The translations under genes and the position numbers were made by a program. 64,000 nt of DNA from Alphaproteobacteria bacterium GM202ARS2 (GTDB lineage: Bacteria; Pseudomonadota; Alphaproteobacteria; GM7ARS4). The notes beneath the pieces are model-generated. The model did not search any database. It had not been told where the DNA came from and was given only the letters and a program-made list of their open reading frames with translations. Position 1 is the first letter of the stretch. Each line of letters starts with the position of its first letter. The stretch is from positions 1 through 64,000 of the forward strand of contig JACONH010000005.1 in assembly GCA_014323835.1 (NCBI GenBank). Direction: 5' to 3'. Below are positions 24,536 to 33,100 of this stretch, piece after piece.

Positions 24536-26444
24536 AAATCATCTGTGCTCTTGAGTCACTTATTCCTTCCACTTTTTTTAGGTCATCGATGGAGGCGTCT
24601 TTGATAGCGGCGAGGGAGCCGAAGTAGCGGAGCAGGGCTCTTTTGCGGGCCGCACCGATGCCTTGTATGCTATCGAGGCGCGAGCGCGTCATGGTCTTTG
24701 CTCTTTTTTTTCTGTGCGTCATGATAGCAAATCGGTGCGCTTCGTCTCGGAGGCGTTGCATGTAGTGCGAAACCGCGCCGTGTTCGAGCAACATCAAGCT
24801 GCGTCCGTCCGCGACATAGAGCGTTTCTTTTCCTGCTTTTCGCTCTTTTCCTTTTGCCATAGCGAGCACGGGCATGCCGTCCAGCCCGAGTTCGCCCAGC
24901 ACGTCCAGCACAGCATTGAGTTGTCCCTTACCGCCATCGATAATCAGCACATCTGGCCACGTACCTCCTTCTGTCGTGCCTTCTGTGTTGTCCTGTGCCA
25001 GTGCCCGTGAAAAGCGGCGGCGAATGACTTCTCGCATCATGGCGTAATCGTCTTCGCTCTGATAGGAGGAAGACGTTTTCGTGGCAGGCTGTTGAGCATC
25101 CTTGCCGATACGGAACTGGCGGTAAGCACTGGTGACAAAATCGTGCTGGTCGGCAACAATCATGACTCCTACGGGCTGTCCGCCGCTGGTATGAGAGTTG
25201 TCATAGACTTCGATACGCTCAGGGGGTGCCGATAGGGCAAACAATTCCTGCAAGAAGCGATGTGCCTGTGCGACATCCTGATTGCGCTGACGATGAGCAT
25301 GCAACGCTTGCCTAGCGTTGTCTAAGACGTAGTCCACAACGGCGCGCTTTTTGCCGCGCGCGGCGGTCGAGATGGCAACCGTGTGATTGCTTTTTGCACT
25401 GAGGGCCTGCGCAAGAATGTGCTGGTCTTTTTTGGCTAGGGCATGGCTGAGCACCAATCGGGGCGGGGCGGGGCGCGACACGTAAAATTGTCCGATGACC
25501 GCAACAAGAATCTGTTGGGCGGTCGCTCGGGTATCGTGGCGAGGATAATAGGCGTGATTGCCCAATATGCGTCCGTGTCGAAAGAAGAAGACTTGCACGC
25601 AGCTGCTGGCGCGCTGCTGCCACAGGGCGATGACATCGCAATCGCCCATGTGGCGGGCATCCACTTGTTGGTGGGCGTGCACTTTGGCTAAAGCTTTCAG
25701 TCGGTCACGATAGCGCGCCGCGCGCTCGTAATCTTGTTGCTCGCTGGCGCGCTCCATAGCATCGCCCAGCTTCTCGCGTAAATGGTCGCTCTGCCCCCGC
25801 AAAAAAGCTTGGGCTTCATCCACAAGCTGGGCATACTCTTTTTCGCTGATACGACCCACACAGGGCGCCGAACAACGCTTAATTTGATACAGCAAGCACG
25901 GACGCTGACGCTGAGCAAAAACCGTATCCGAACAGCTGCGGAGCAAAAAACCACGCTCCAAAATATGCACTGTCTCTCGAGCAGCATTCGATGTCGGAAA
26001 GGGGCCGTAATACGTGCCTCCCTTGCGCTGAGCGCCACGATGAAGAAAAACCTGCGCAAAAGTCTGACCCGCATGGCCAAGACCAATATAGGGAAAACTC
26101 TTGTCGTCCCGTAGCAAAATATTGAAGGGCGGACGCATCTTCTTAATGAGATTGCACTCGAGCAAGAGTGCCTCGGCTTCGTTGCGGGTGGTGATGACCT
26201 CGATGTTGGCGACCTTCGAGATCATCGTCATGACCCGCTGATTATGGCCATAGCCGCGGGCATAGCTGGCGAGACGTTCCCGCAGCGAGCGTGCCTTGCC
26301 CACATACAAAGCTTCGCCCTTATCATTGAGCATACGATACACCCCGGGCGCGCGCGGAAACGTCTTATACAAACGCCGCACACAAGCAACGCCCCGCAAT
26401 CCCTCCGATAAAAAAGGTGAACGTTCTTCTCGCAGCTCCAACAT
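24510..26444 (-). CDS. uvrC: excinuclease ABC subunit C
   Basis: A 644-residue nucleotide excision repair nuclease that makes both incisions. N-terminal GIY-YIG-like domain: APGVYRMLNDKGEALYVGKA (about 32-51). A UVR domain near 215-250, the RNase H-like endonuclease domain with IEVYDNSHTSGGQPVGVMIV (about 409-428) and IIDGGKGQLNA, and a C-terminal helix-hairpin-helix (SIQGIGAARKRALLRYFGSL, about 588-607). Directly before its start the coding strand has four G tracts (26453-26487). Confidence 0.95.
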   Translation of the reverse strand: MLELREERSPFLSEGLRGVACVRRLYKTFPRAPGVYRMLNDKGEALYVGKARSLRERLASYARGYGHNQRVMTMISKVANIEVITTRNEAEALLLECNLIKKMRPPFNILLRDDKSFPYIGLGHAGQTFAQVFLHRGAQRKGGTYYGPFPTSNAARETVHILERGFLLRSCSDTVFAQRQRPCLLYQIKRCSAPCVGRISEKEYAQLVDEAQAFLRGQSDHLREKLGDAMERASEQQDYERAARYRDRLKALAKVHAHQQVDARHMGDCDVIALWQQRASSCVQVFFFRHGRILGNHAYYPRHDTRATAQQILVAVIGQFYVSRPAPPRLVLSHALAKKDQHILAQALSAKSNHTVAISTAARGKKRAVVDYVLDNARQALHAHRQRNQDVAQAHRFLQELFALSAPPERIEVYDNSHTSGGQPVGVMIVADQHDFVTSAYRQFRIGKDAQQPATKTSSSYQSEDDYAMMREVIRRRFSRALAQDNTEGTTEGGTWPDVLIIDGGKGQLNAVLDVLGELGLDGMPVLAMAKGKERKAGKETLYVADGRSLMLLEHGAVSHYMQRLRDEAHRFAIMTHRKKRAKTMTRSRLDSIQGIGAARKRALLRYFGSLAAIKDASIDDLKKVEGISDSRAQMIYDDLHEPS

Positions 26445-26809
26445 CGACGACTCCCCGATAAAAGCCCCCAGCCCCCCAAGCCTCCCCAGCCTAGTGTAAC
26501 AAAAAAACCCCCTTGTCGCGTCTTATTTGTCACGTCTTATTTGTTGCTCTGTCCTGTGGATAAATCTGTTAAAAAAAAATGACCCCTTTATTCGTCTAGG
26601 CTTGCCATCGCAGCCCTTTTGTAGACGTTCCACACGGCACAAAATAAGCCCTTGACTATACTTTCATTATAGCACAAATTTTCTGTGCATAAAAATAAAG
26701 TGCCTCAAAATTCAAACAAAGCCTTTATTAGCCTTGATTTACCCTTGAGGAAAACTTTTTCTTTTATCGCCCCTATTTCAAGATAAAAAGGGTATTACGT
26801 CACGGGGAA
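26445..26809. other. AT-rich intergenic region with two DnaA boxes
   Basis: A 365-base gap between the divergent uvrC and tRNA-Val. It contains a perfect DnaA box (TGTGGATAA at 26555-26563, TTATCCACA on the minus strand) and a second TTATNCACA match (26684-26692), an AT-rich stretch (about 26640-26790), and a 16-base direct repeat (about 26513-26547, TCRCGTCTTATTTGT). It may be part of the replication origin or simply a long promoter region for uvrC and the tRNA. Confidence 0.5.
26453..26487 (-). promoter_or_regulatory. quadruplex-type G tracts in uvrC leader
   Basis: On the coding strand: GGGG, 6 bases, GGGGGG, 2 bases, GGGGG, 8 bases, GGGG, ending about 9 bases before the uvrC ATG. The last tract also provides GGGGAG as the ribosome-binding site. 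Confidence 0.6.
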
Positions 26810-26881
26810 GGGCGCGTAGCTCAGCGGGAGAGCGCTCCCTTCACACGGGAGAGGTCACAGGTTCAATCCCTGTCGCGCCCA
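26810..26881 (+). tRNA. tRNA-Val (CAC)
   Basis: A cloverleaf with acceptor GGGCGCG/CGCGCCC, an anticodon stem CTCCC/GGGAG and the loop TTCACAC, giving anticodon CAC. The T-loop GGTTCAATCCC is intact. The 3' CCA is not encoded (ACCG follows), as expected where the CCA-adding enzyme (gene at 48590) completes tRNAs. Confidence 0.95.
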
Positions 26882-26908
26882 CCGATGTTTTAACAGAGTG
26901 TGCCTAAG

Positions 26909-27991
26909 ATGACTCGACTATCGCCCAGCTTCCATCTTTTTGTTATGACGCTGACGCTTTTTGCTCTGCCGTTTGTGCTGATAGCGATTTTTCACGACAT
27001 TATGTTGCCGTTTTTTCTTGGTGCGGTTCTTGCTTATATTTTGGATCCTTTAGCCGACCGTTTTGAGGATTTTGGTTTATCTCGAGTGGTCGCGACCGCC
27101 TGTGTTTTGTTGTTGGTTATGTTGGTTTGTGTTTTTTTGTTGCTTCTTTTGGTGCCGCCTTTGATTCATCAGACGGCGGCGTTTATTCAATCGTTGCCGT
27201 CGATTGTTATGAATGTTTATCACCTTGCCCTTGCTTATGTGAGTCAGCTTGTGGATGGGGATGAGCCATCTATCACCAGCGATGCTCTTTTGGAGCCGTT
27301 GCGTTCTTTGGCGGATACGTATGTTGCTGACATTTTATCTTTTGCCAAGAATGTGTTTGTATCGATATTTGATAGTGGGCGTATTTTGTTTGAGTGGTTG
27401 GCGTTGATGTTGTTGACGCCGCTCACGACATTTTATCTTCTCAACGAGTGGGATAAAATTGTTTCTTATTTGCGTGAGTTGTTGCCGCAGCGTAATCGGG
27501 CGGCGGTGGTGCGGGTGGTGAAGGATTTTGATGCGTCTCTGGCACAAGTGGCGCGGGGGCTTCTTGCCCTTATCACGGTGATGGCGGTGTATTACGGCAT
27601 CGGTTTATCGTTGATTATCCCTTATGGCTTTATTCTTGGCTTGCTTTCTGGTGTGTTGCTGTTGATTCCGTATTTGGGCTGGTCGCTGGGTTTGGTTTTG
27701 TCCTGTTTGGTTGCTTGGTTCGAAGTTCAGACTCTGCAAGGCGTTGGCTTTGTCGCGGCATTGTTTCTCGTGGGACAATTCATCGAGAGCTTTTTCTTGA
27801 CGCCGCAGCTGGTGGGACGCAGCGGCGGGATGCATCCTTTGGCGTTGTTGTTTGCGTTACTTGTTGGCGGGTCGGTGTTGGGTTTTATTGGCGTGCTTCT
27901 TGCTCCGTTATTTACGGTCATGGCTCTTATACTGACGCGGGTTGCGGTTGCTGCCTATCGGGACAGCACGTTCTTTAAGGCAATGACATGA
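26909..27991 (+). CDS. AI-2E/PerM-family transporter
   Basis: A membrane protein of about 360 residues with roughly eight hydrophobic segments. The N-terminal pair (about 8-50) contains ILDPLADRFE. A soluble, helical loop (about 90-140) follows, and the C-terminal membrane block has GLLSGVLLLIPYLGW (about 245-259) and PQLVGRSGGMHPLALLFALLVGG, typical of the UPF0118/AI-2 exporter family. The substrate is unknown. ATG at 26909 was chosen; a GTG three codons earlier is possible. Its stop overlaps the hdaA start by 4 bases, so the two are in one operon. Confidence 0.85.
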   Translation: MTRLSPSFHLFVMTLTLFALPFVLIAIFHDIMLPFFLGAVLAYILDPLADRFEDFGLSRVVATACVLLLVMLVCVFLLLLLVPPLIHQTAAFIQSLPSIVMNVYHLALAYVSQLVDGDEPSITSDALLEPLRSLADTYVADILSFAKNVFVSIFDSGRILFEWLALMLLTPLTTFYLLNEWDKIVSYLRELLPQRNRAAVVRVVKDFDASLAQVARGLLALITVMAVYYGIGLSLIIPYGFILGLLSGVLLLIPYLGWSLGLVLSCLVAWFEVQTLQGVGFVAALFLVGQFIESFFLTPQLVGRSGGMHPLALLFALLVGGSVLGFIGVLLAPLFTVMALILTRVAVAAYRDSTFFKAMT

Positions 27992-28695
27992 TGCGCCAGT
28001 TGGTGCTTAACTTTCCGTTTAAGCGTTCTTATACCATCGAGGACTTTTTTATCAGCGATGCCAATGCGCTGGCATTTGCTTGGCTGAAACGCTGGCCCCT
28101 GTGGGCAAGCCCCGAGACCGAAGGCGGCGGCTTCATCGCCTATGGGCCATCGGGCTGCGGCAAAACCCACCTCATCCATGCTTTTTGTCAAATGACACCG
28201 ACATATCTGATACCGCCACAGTTGCGCGAGGGGGCAGAAGCAGGGGACTCGGTGGACGCGCATATCTCAGCAGGAGCAACGTATCGGTCGTGGGCGCTCG
28301 ATGATGTGGACGAGTGGCTCGGCAGTCGCGCAAGGGAGCGCAATCTGTTCGCGATTGTCTGCCATTGCCATGCCCACAACAAGACTCTTTTGTTGACATC
28401 TCGCCAGCCTGTGCGGGCTTGTGTTTTGCTGGCGGATTTGCAGTCGCGGCTTGCTGCCATGCCAGCGGCGGCGATTACGCCGCCTGATGATGCCTTATTG
28501 GCGGCGGTTATTAGCAAGTTGTTCCACGACCGCCAGCGTCACGTGGATGATGAGGTGATTGCCTTTATGATTGCTCGCATGGAGCGACGATTCGATGTGG
28601 CGATTCGTTTGGTTGCTGAACTGGAGCAACACGCGGCAGAAAAACAGCAGAAAATCACGATTCCGTTGGTTAAAACGTTGTTGGTGCCGTCATGA
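27988..28695 (+). CDS. hdaA: HdaA, DnaA regulatory inactivator homologue
   Basis: A 235-residue DnaA-type AAA+ protein without the DNA-binding domain. The N-terminal QLVLNFPF matches the QLxLxF clamp-binding motif that tethers Hda to the DNA sliding clamp; the Walker A is GPSGCGKTHL (about 49-58); WALDDVDEW (about 99-107) is the Walker B region; LTSRQP is sensor I. It stimulates ATP hydrolysis by DnaA after initiation. It is followed by anmK with a 4-base overlap. Its closeness to DnaA boxes and parS sites fits an origin-proximal region. Confidence 0.9.
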   Translation: MMRQLVLNFPFKRSYTIEDFFISDANALAFAWLKRWPLWASPETEGGGFIAYGPSGCGKTHLIHAFCQMTPTYLIPPQLREGAEAGDSVDAHISAGATYRSWALDDVDEWLGSRARERNLFAIVCHCHAHNKTLLLTSRQPVRACVLLADLQSRLAAMPAAAITPPDDALLAAVISKLFHDRQRHVDDEVIAFMIARMERRFDVAIRLVAELEQHAAEKQQKITIPLVKTLLVPS

Positions 28696-29864
28696 CTCAA
28701 ACGCCCCTGTATCGCAGTATTGGCTTGATGAGCGGCACCTCTGCCGATGGCATCGATGCTGCGGTGGTGACAACCGATGGTGAGATGTCTATCGAGTTCG
28801 GGGCGTGTTTACACCGCCCGTACGAGCCGACCCTTAAGAATGCTCTGTTGCGGGAAGCGGCAAAGGGCTATCTGCACAAACAAGGGGGCTTGGAGGAAGT
28901 GGAACGCCGTTTGACGGTCTGTCATGCCGAGGTGGTGGCGTCACTGCTGGACAAAGCTCAGTTGCGGGCATCGGACGTGCAGGTGGTGGGGTTACATGGG
29001 CATACGTTGAGTCATATCCCTCAGCGGCGTTTCAGCTGGCAGCTGGGCGATGGGCAGCTCTTAGCGGACATGAGCGGTATCGATGTTGTGGCGGATTTTC
29101 GCCAGCAGGATTTGCGTTATGGCGGTGAGGGCGCGCCGTTGGCGCCGTTGTTTCACCATGCGTTACTACAAGGGACGGGGCGGGAGGCGTTAGGGAGGCG
29201 GGGGGCGGTGCCGTGTGCGGTTTTGAATGTTGGGGGTGTGGCGAATTTAACGGTGATGGGGGAGGCGGGGATTATTCATGCTTTTGATACGGGCCCTGGC
29301 TGTGCTTTGTTGGATGATTGGATGCGGGTCTGTGGTGTCGAGGCGGGCATCGATACAGATGGTGAGATGGCGGCGCGGGGACGGGCGCGCCAGGATGTTG
29401 TGGCGGATTATTTGCGTCATGAGTATTTTAGGCGGGCGCCGCCGAAGTCTCTTGATCGGCATGACTTTGGCTTGGAGGCGTTGCAGCGGTTAAAGCATGA
29501 GGGGCTGACGGTTGAGGATGGTGCGGCAACGTTGGTGGCTTTGACGGCAGCGTGTGTGGTGAAGGGTAAGACGTGGAGTGGGGGGAGCGGGGGGGATGAC
29601 TGGCAGCAGCTGGTGGTGAGTGGTGGCGGGCGACACAACAAGGCGTTGTTGGCGGCGTTAAAGGCGGGGTTGGCTGGCTGTGTGGATGCAACAGCAGAGG
29701 ATGTGGGCTGGCAGGGGGATTTTCTGGAGGCACAGGCGTTTGCTTGGTTGGCGGTGCGGGCGATGCGGGACTTGCCGTTGTCTGTGCCGGCGACGACGGG
29801 GGTGGGACAAGCGGTCAGTGGCGGGACGCGTTATCAGGCAAAAAAGAAAGCCTCGCCCGGTTAG
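28692..29864 (+). CDS. anmK: anhydro-N-acetylmuramic acid kinase
   Basis: A 390-residue ASKHA-fold kinase that phosphorylates anhydroMurNAc in cell-wall recycling. Signature IGLMSGTSADGIDAAV at about 10-25; DVVADFRQQDLRYGGEGAPLAPLFHH (near 135-160); GGVANLTV (about 184-191). The segment 29170-29600 has many G runs on the coding strand. The stop codon lies inside the loop of a hairpin (29846-29875) that acts as terminator on the opposite strand. Confidence 0.93.
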   Translation: MTQTPLYRSIGLMSGTSADGIDAAVVTTDGEMSIEFGACLHRPYEPTLKNALLREAAKGYLHKQGGLEEVERRLTVCHAEVVASLLDKAQLRASDVQVVGLHGHTLSHIPQRRFSWQLGDGQLLADMSGIDVVADFRQQDLRYGGEGAPLAPLFHHALLQGTGREALGRRGAVPCAVLNVGGVANLTVMGEAGIIHAFDTGPGCALLDDWMRVCGVEAGIDTDGEMAARGRARQDVVADYLRHEYFRRAPPKSLDRHDFGLEALQRLKHEGLTVEDGAATLVALTAACVVKGKTWSGGSGGDDWQQLVVSGGGRHNKALLAALKAGLAGCVDATAEDVGWQGDFLEAQAFAWLAVRAMRDLPLSVPATTGVGQAVSGGTRYQAKKKASPG

Positions 29865-29875
29865 GCGAGGCTTTC
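29846..29875 (-). terminator. intrinsic terminator after pqqA
   Basis: A perfect 12-bp stem (GAAAGCCTCGCC and GGCGAGGCTTTC) with a 6-base loop. Read on the minus strand it is followed by CTTTTTT-type T residues, which makes it a rho-independent terminator for pqqA. On the plus strand no T run follows, and the stem contains the anmK stop. Confidence 0.85.
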
Positions 29876-29901
29876 AGATGTCGTTGCCTACAACAGAAGT
29901 C

Positions 29902-29979
29902 TTAGACTTCAGCGCAGGCATAGCTGTTGATTTCCAGACCAACAGACACTTCCGCGACTTTCGGTGTGTTCCATGCCAT
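29902..29979 (-). CDS. pqqA: PQQ precursor peptide PqqA
   Basis: A 25-residue peptide that begins MAWNTPKVAEV and ends with the EINSY core. Glu16 and Tyr20, the two residues joined by PqqE and processed to pyrroloquinoline quinone, are present in the E-x3-Y spacing, and the N-terminus matches the acetic-acid bacteria type I recall. AGGAGG lies 10 bases before the ATG. Upstream in frame the reading continues for 40 codons, but the internal start is the classical one. A strong terminator follows immediately, so no pqqB-E genes are co-transcribed, and none are in the window. Confidence 0.9.
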   Translation of the reverse strand: MAWNTPKVAEVSVGLEINSYACAEV

Positions 29980-30165
29980 GAGACCAGTTCCTCCTGAGAA
30001 CGGTGTGATGGTTAAGCCAGAGAACGAGGGGGTCGTCTCCTTAACTCCTAGGATGGTTATAAACGAAGCAACTGAACAAGCCGTGAGATTAAAATTCATA
30101 ATTCATTCATAACGGGGTTTTTTACTTATATGATTGAATAATAAAGTATCTTTTTTCAATCACAG

Positions 30166-33100
30166 CTATGAAAAATATGTATCAATATGTTTTTTAATTT
30201 GCTGTTCCAACTCTGCGTCTTCGAATGTTTCGATAAGACAGCCTGTAAAGTGCTTGTTATACCATTCTGTTGCCTCATTGCGATAGTCCTGATAAGCAGA
30301 TGAATCTGTTAACCAGTGCTCCCAATAAAATGTTTTTCCTTGCGAATAAATCGTGAAGTTAGGAAGTGATACCGTGCCGTCCGGTGCTTTCAGCAGTTTT
30401 TCATAATAGAAGGGAATATTTTGCTTTTGTAGGTGTTCGACAATCATAAGCTCCGACTTCGAACGCACCATATATTTGCCTAAATTCTCATGTATCTTAC
30501 CTTCTTCGTCCCGTCCTACACGGTTGACGAGTTCATCTGGCACAGGCTGAAACAAACCATGAAACAATGATGAGTTAACATAACTCGTTTGCTTGTTTTC
30601 TAGACGTTGAGCCGATAAAATCGTTGATACATCCCCTTGAATAAAAAGCGTGCAGTGATTCTGCGCTCGAGTTAACGCTGTATAGAGCAGCTCTGAGGAT
30701 AATGAAAAATCTTCAGATTGCGGCATAATGACATAAGTATTCTCAAACTCACTACCCTGTGCTTTATGGATAGAAATTGCGTAAGCCAATTCGAGATTAT
30801 CCTCTACTTTTTCAGAGTATCCGTTACCAATGTTTCCATATCCAACAACCAGATTTTTTCTATTCTCAAAGGACACTTGAAAGCGTTTTAGTCGATAGTA
30901 GCCTTTATCAAAGTTATGCTTGTTAGCAAAGCCTATCTCACCATTAAATAGTTCTAAGGGTTCTGGCTTCCTCGTATCAAAATTGTATGCGCCAATCATA
31001 TTTGACTGTGGTCTATTTTTAATTTGAATAACTTTATCACAAAGCGTGATGCCCCCCAACGTGCCATACCTTTCTATCAGAGTAGACGATAGATACTTTT
31101 GCACTTTATCGTTTAGAGCCTCAACGCCGTGAAGTTTGCCGCGATGGGGCGTGAGAATTTGATATTTATGTGCTTGCCAAGCAAAAGCAGCACGCCACAG
31201 TTCATAAGGCTTATTTTGATTAAGTAGCTCGCCGGTATGCTCTTGCATATCCTCCTCTATGGCTGAAAGAAGTATTTCGCCTAAATTCTCAGGTTCATCC
31301 CAATAAATAATCTTCATATCCTCATCTACGACATCACCTTTATGAATTTGAGATAAAAACTTCTTGTCTTCTGATAGCTTTGATTGCCCATTACTACGAG
31401 CATCTTTACCGATGAACATGTTAGCCAATCGCAGAATAGCTGTGCCTTTCTTCTCAACTTTGTTCTCTAGTTGCCTCATATTCCCCGTCAAATAGCCAAT
31501 ATTCTCTGGCTTTTTTTTATCAAGCCAGTCGATGACATCAGAAAAAATCTTTCCTCGCCCAATTGGTGGCAATTGATTCGGATCACCTATCAAAATGAAA
31601 CGCTTAATCTGGTTCCACTCTAAAGCACGAGCAAGACATGCCATAAGATGAATATCAAGCATGGATGCTTCGTCAACAATTATCGTGCCTGTTCCCCCCC
31701 TTTTGCCACCTGCACGCTTAAATGTAAGATTGTCATATAACCAACCATGACGAGCCAAAAAAGAATGGACTGTGGACGTACGAACTTTCTGGATACCTTG
31801 CTCTCTTAGCTTGTCTCGAATTCGAACCGACGCTTTACCGGTTGGTGCTAAAATATCAAGAGGAGCATTCTCTCCTTCAGTTTGGCGCACAGCACGAACA
31901 ATTGAACAAATAACCGACGTTTTTCCTGTCCCCGCGTGTCCTGTTATGACAGAGAACGGTTTTTGAAATACTTTCTCACCAACTTTTGCCTGCTCTTTTA
32001 CATATTTGGTATATTCCTCACGTGCTACTGCCAGAAGACGACTTTCCGTATCGAGAATCTCACTGCACCAATTCTCAAAAGAAAAAGGGCGGGTGAGTGA
32101 GATATCTGCACGGCCAGCGAGTTTGGTTAGTGCTTCTTCTACTGTCCGTTCATCCTCATGAACATGTTTCAAGTAAAGCCAAAGGTCATCACCTTCCTTG
32201 CGTAATATCAAGCCGTCTTCCAATGTTTCATAATCCACATCAAAATAACGTTGCGTAAATTCAACCGACCTCCAATCGGGAAGTCTTTTCATTTTTTCAT
32301 CAATTTTCTCTAAAATAAGAGACGCAGAAGAAAAAATTTGATTTGATTCTTTTCGCAGTTGTTCGATACACAGTGCTCTAAAACGACGAGAGTCGTTACG
32401 TTCCATGCCAGCGAGTGGTGTACTACCAAGTTCTTGCGAGGGCAAAACGCCACGATCGACAGTGTTCCATGAAATAATATCATCGGCACTATCGCCAACG
32501 TAGTTTTCGCATAACACATAAGGGTTGTGGACAAAAAGCTTTAGGTCTATGGGTAGTCCGTGCTCCTTGCGCACATCCTCTTTATCATTAACAATATGTC
32601 CTATTTGTTTCTCTTCAAGATCAAGTCTTGGAATTATAGTGCGTAATAATTCTTGCGCGTCCTTAGACCTTAACCGCCACTGTCGCGCTATTTTTTGCAA
32701 CGCATGACCTGTCAAATTCAATTCGGGTGTATCGTCACCTTTATCCAAAGCATTGAAAAACAATCGGTGTGCTTCTTTTGAATTGTTTTCACCTATGAAT
32801 TTGTGAGCAGAGAAAATGACTGTCTCATCAACTTCCAAATATTTCATAACATTCGCGAGACTAGGGTAAAGCCCTCTTTTTTTCCAAAGTTCGTTAATAC
32901 AGCCGAGTATCCATTGCTCCTTTTCATGCCAATTTTCACTTTCATCTTCCATCTCTTGAAGCTCGTGAATCGAATTGAGGAATTGCTCTAACAAGCCAAT
33001 AGCAGCATCATCGGTTATCAACTTTGAACCATATTTACAAACTTGCGGATTTTCTGGAAAAACAGCAAAACGCTGCATAGCTTCAAAGTTATCGATGTAG

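Noticed and set aside
29902-30099. 65-residue protein as the product of the pqqA frame
   Set aside because: The last 25 residues are a complete classical PqqA with AGGAGG in front; the upstream extension has no family resemblance.
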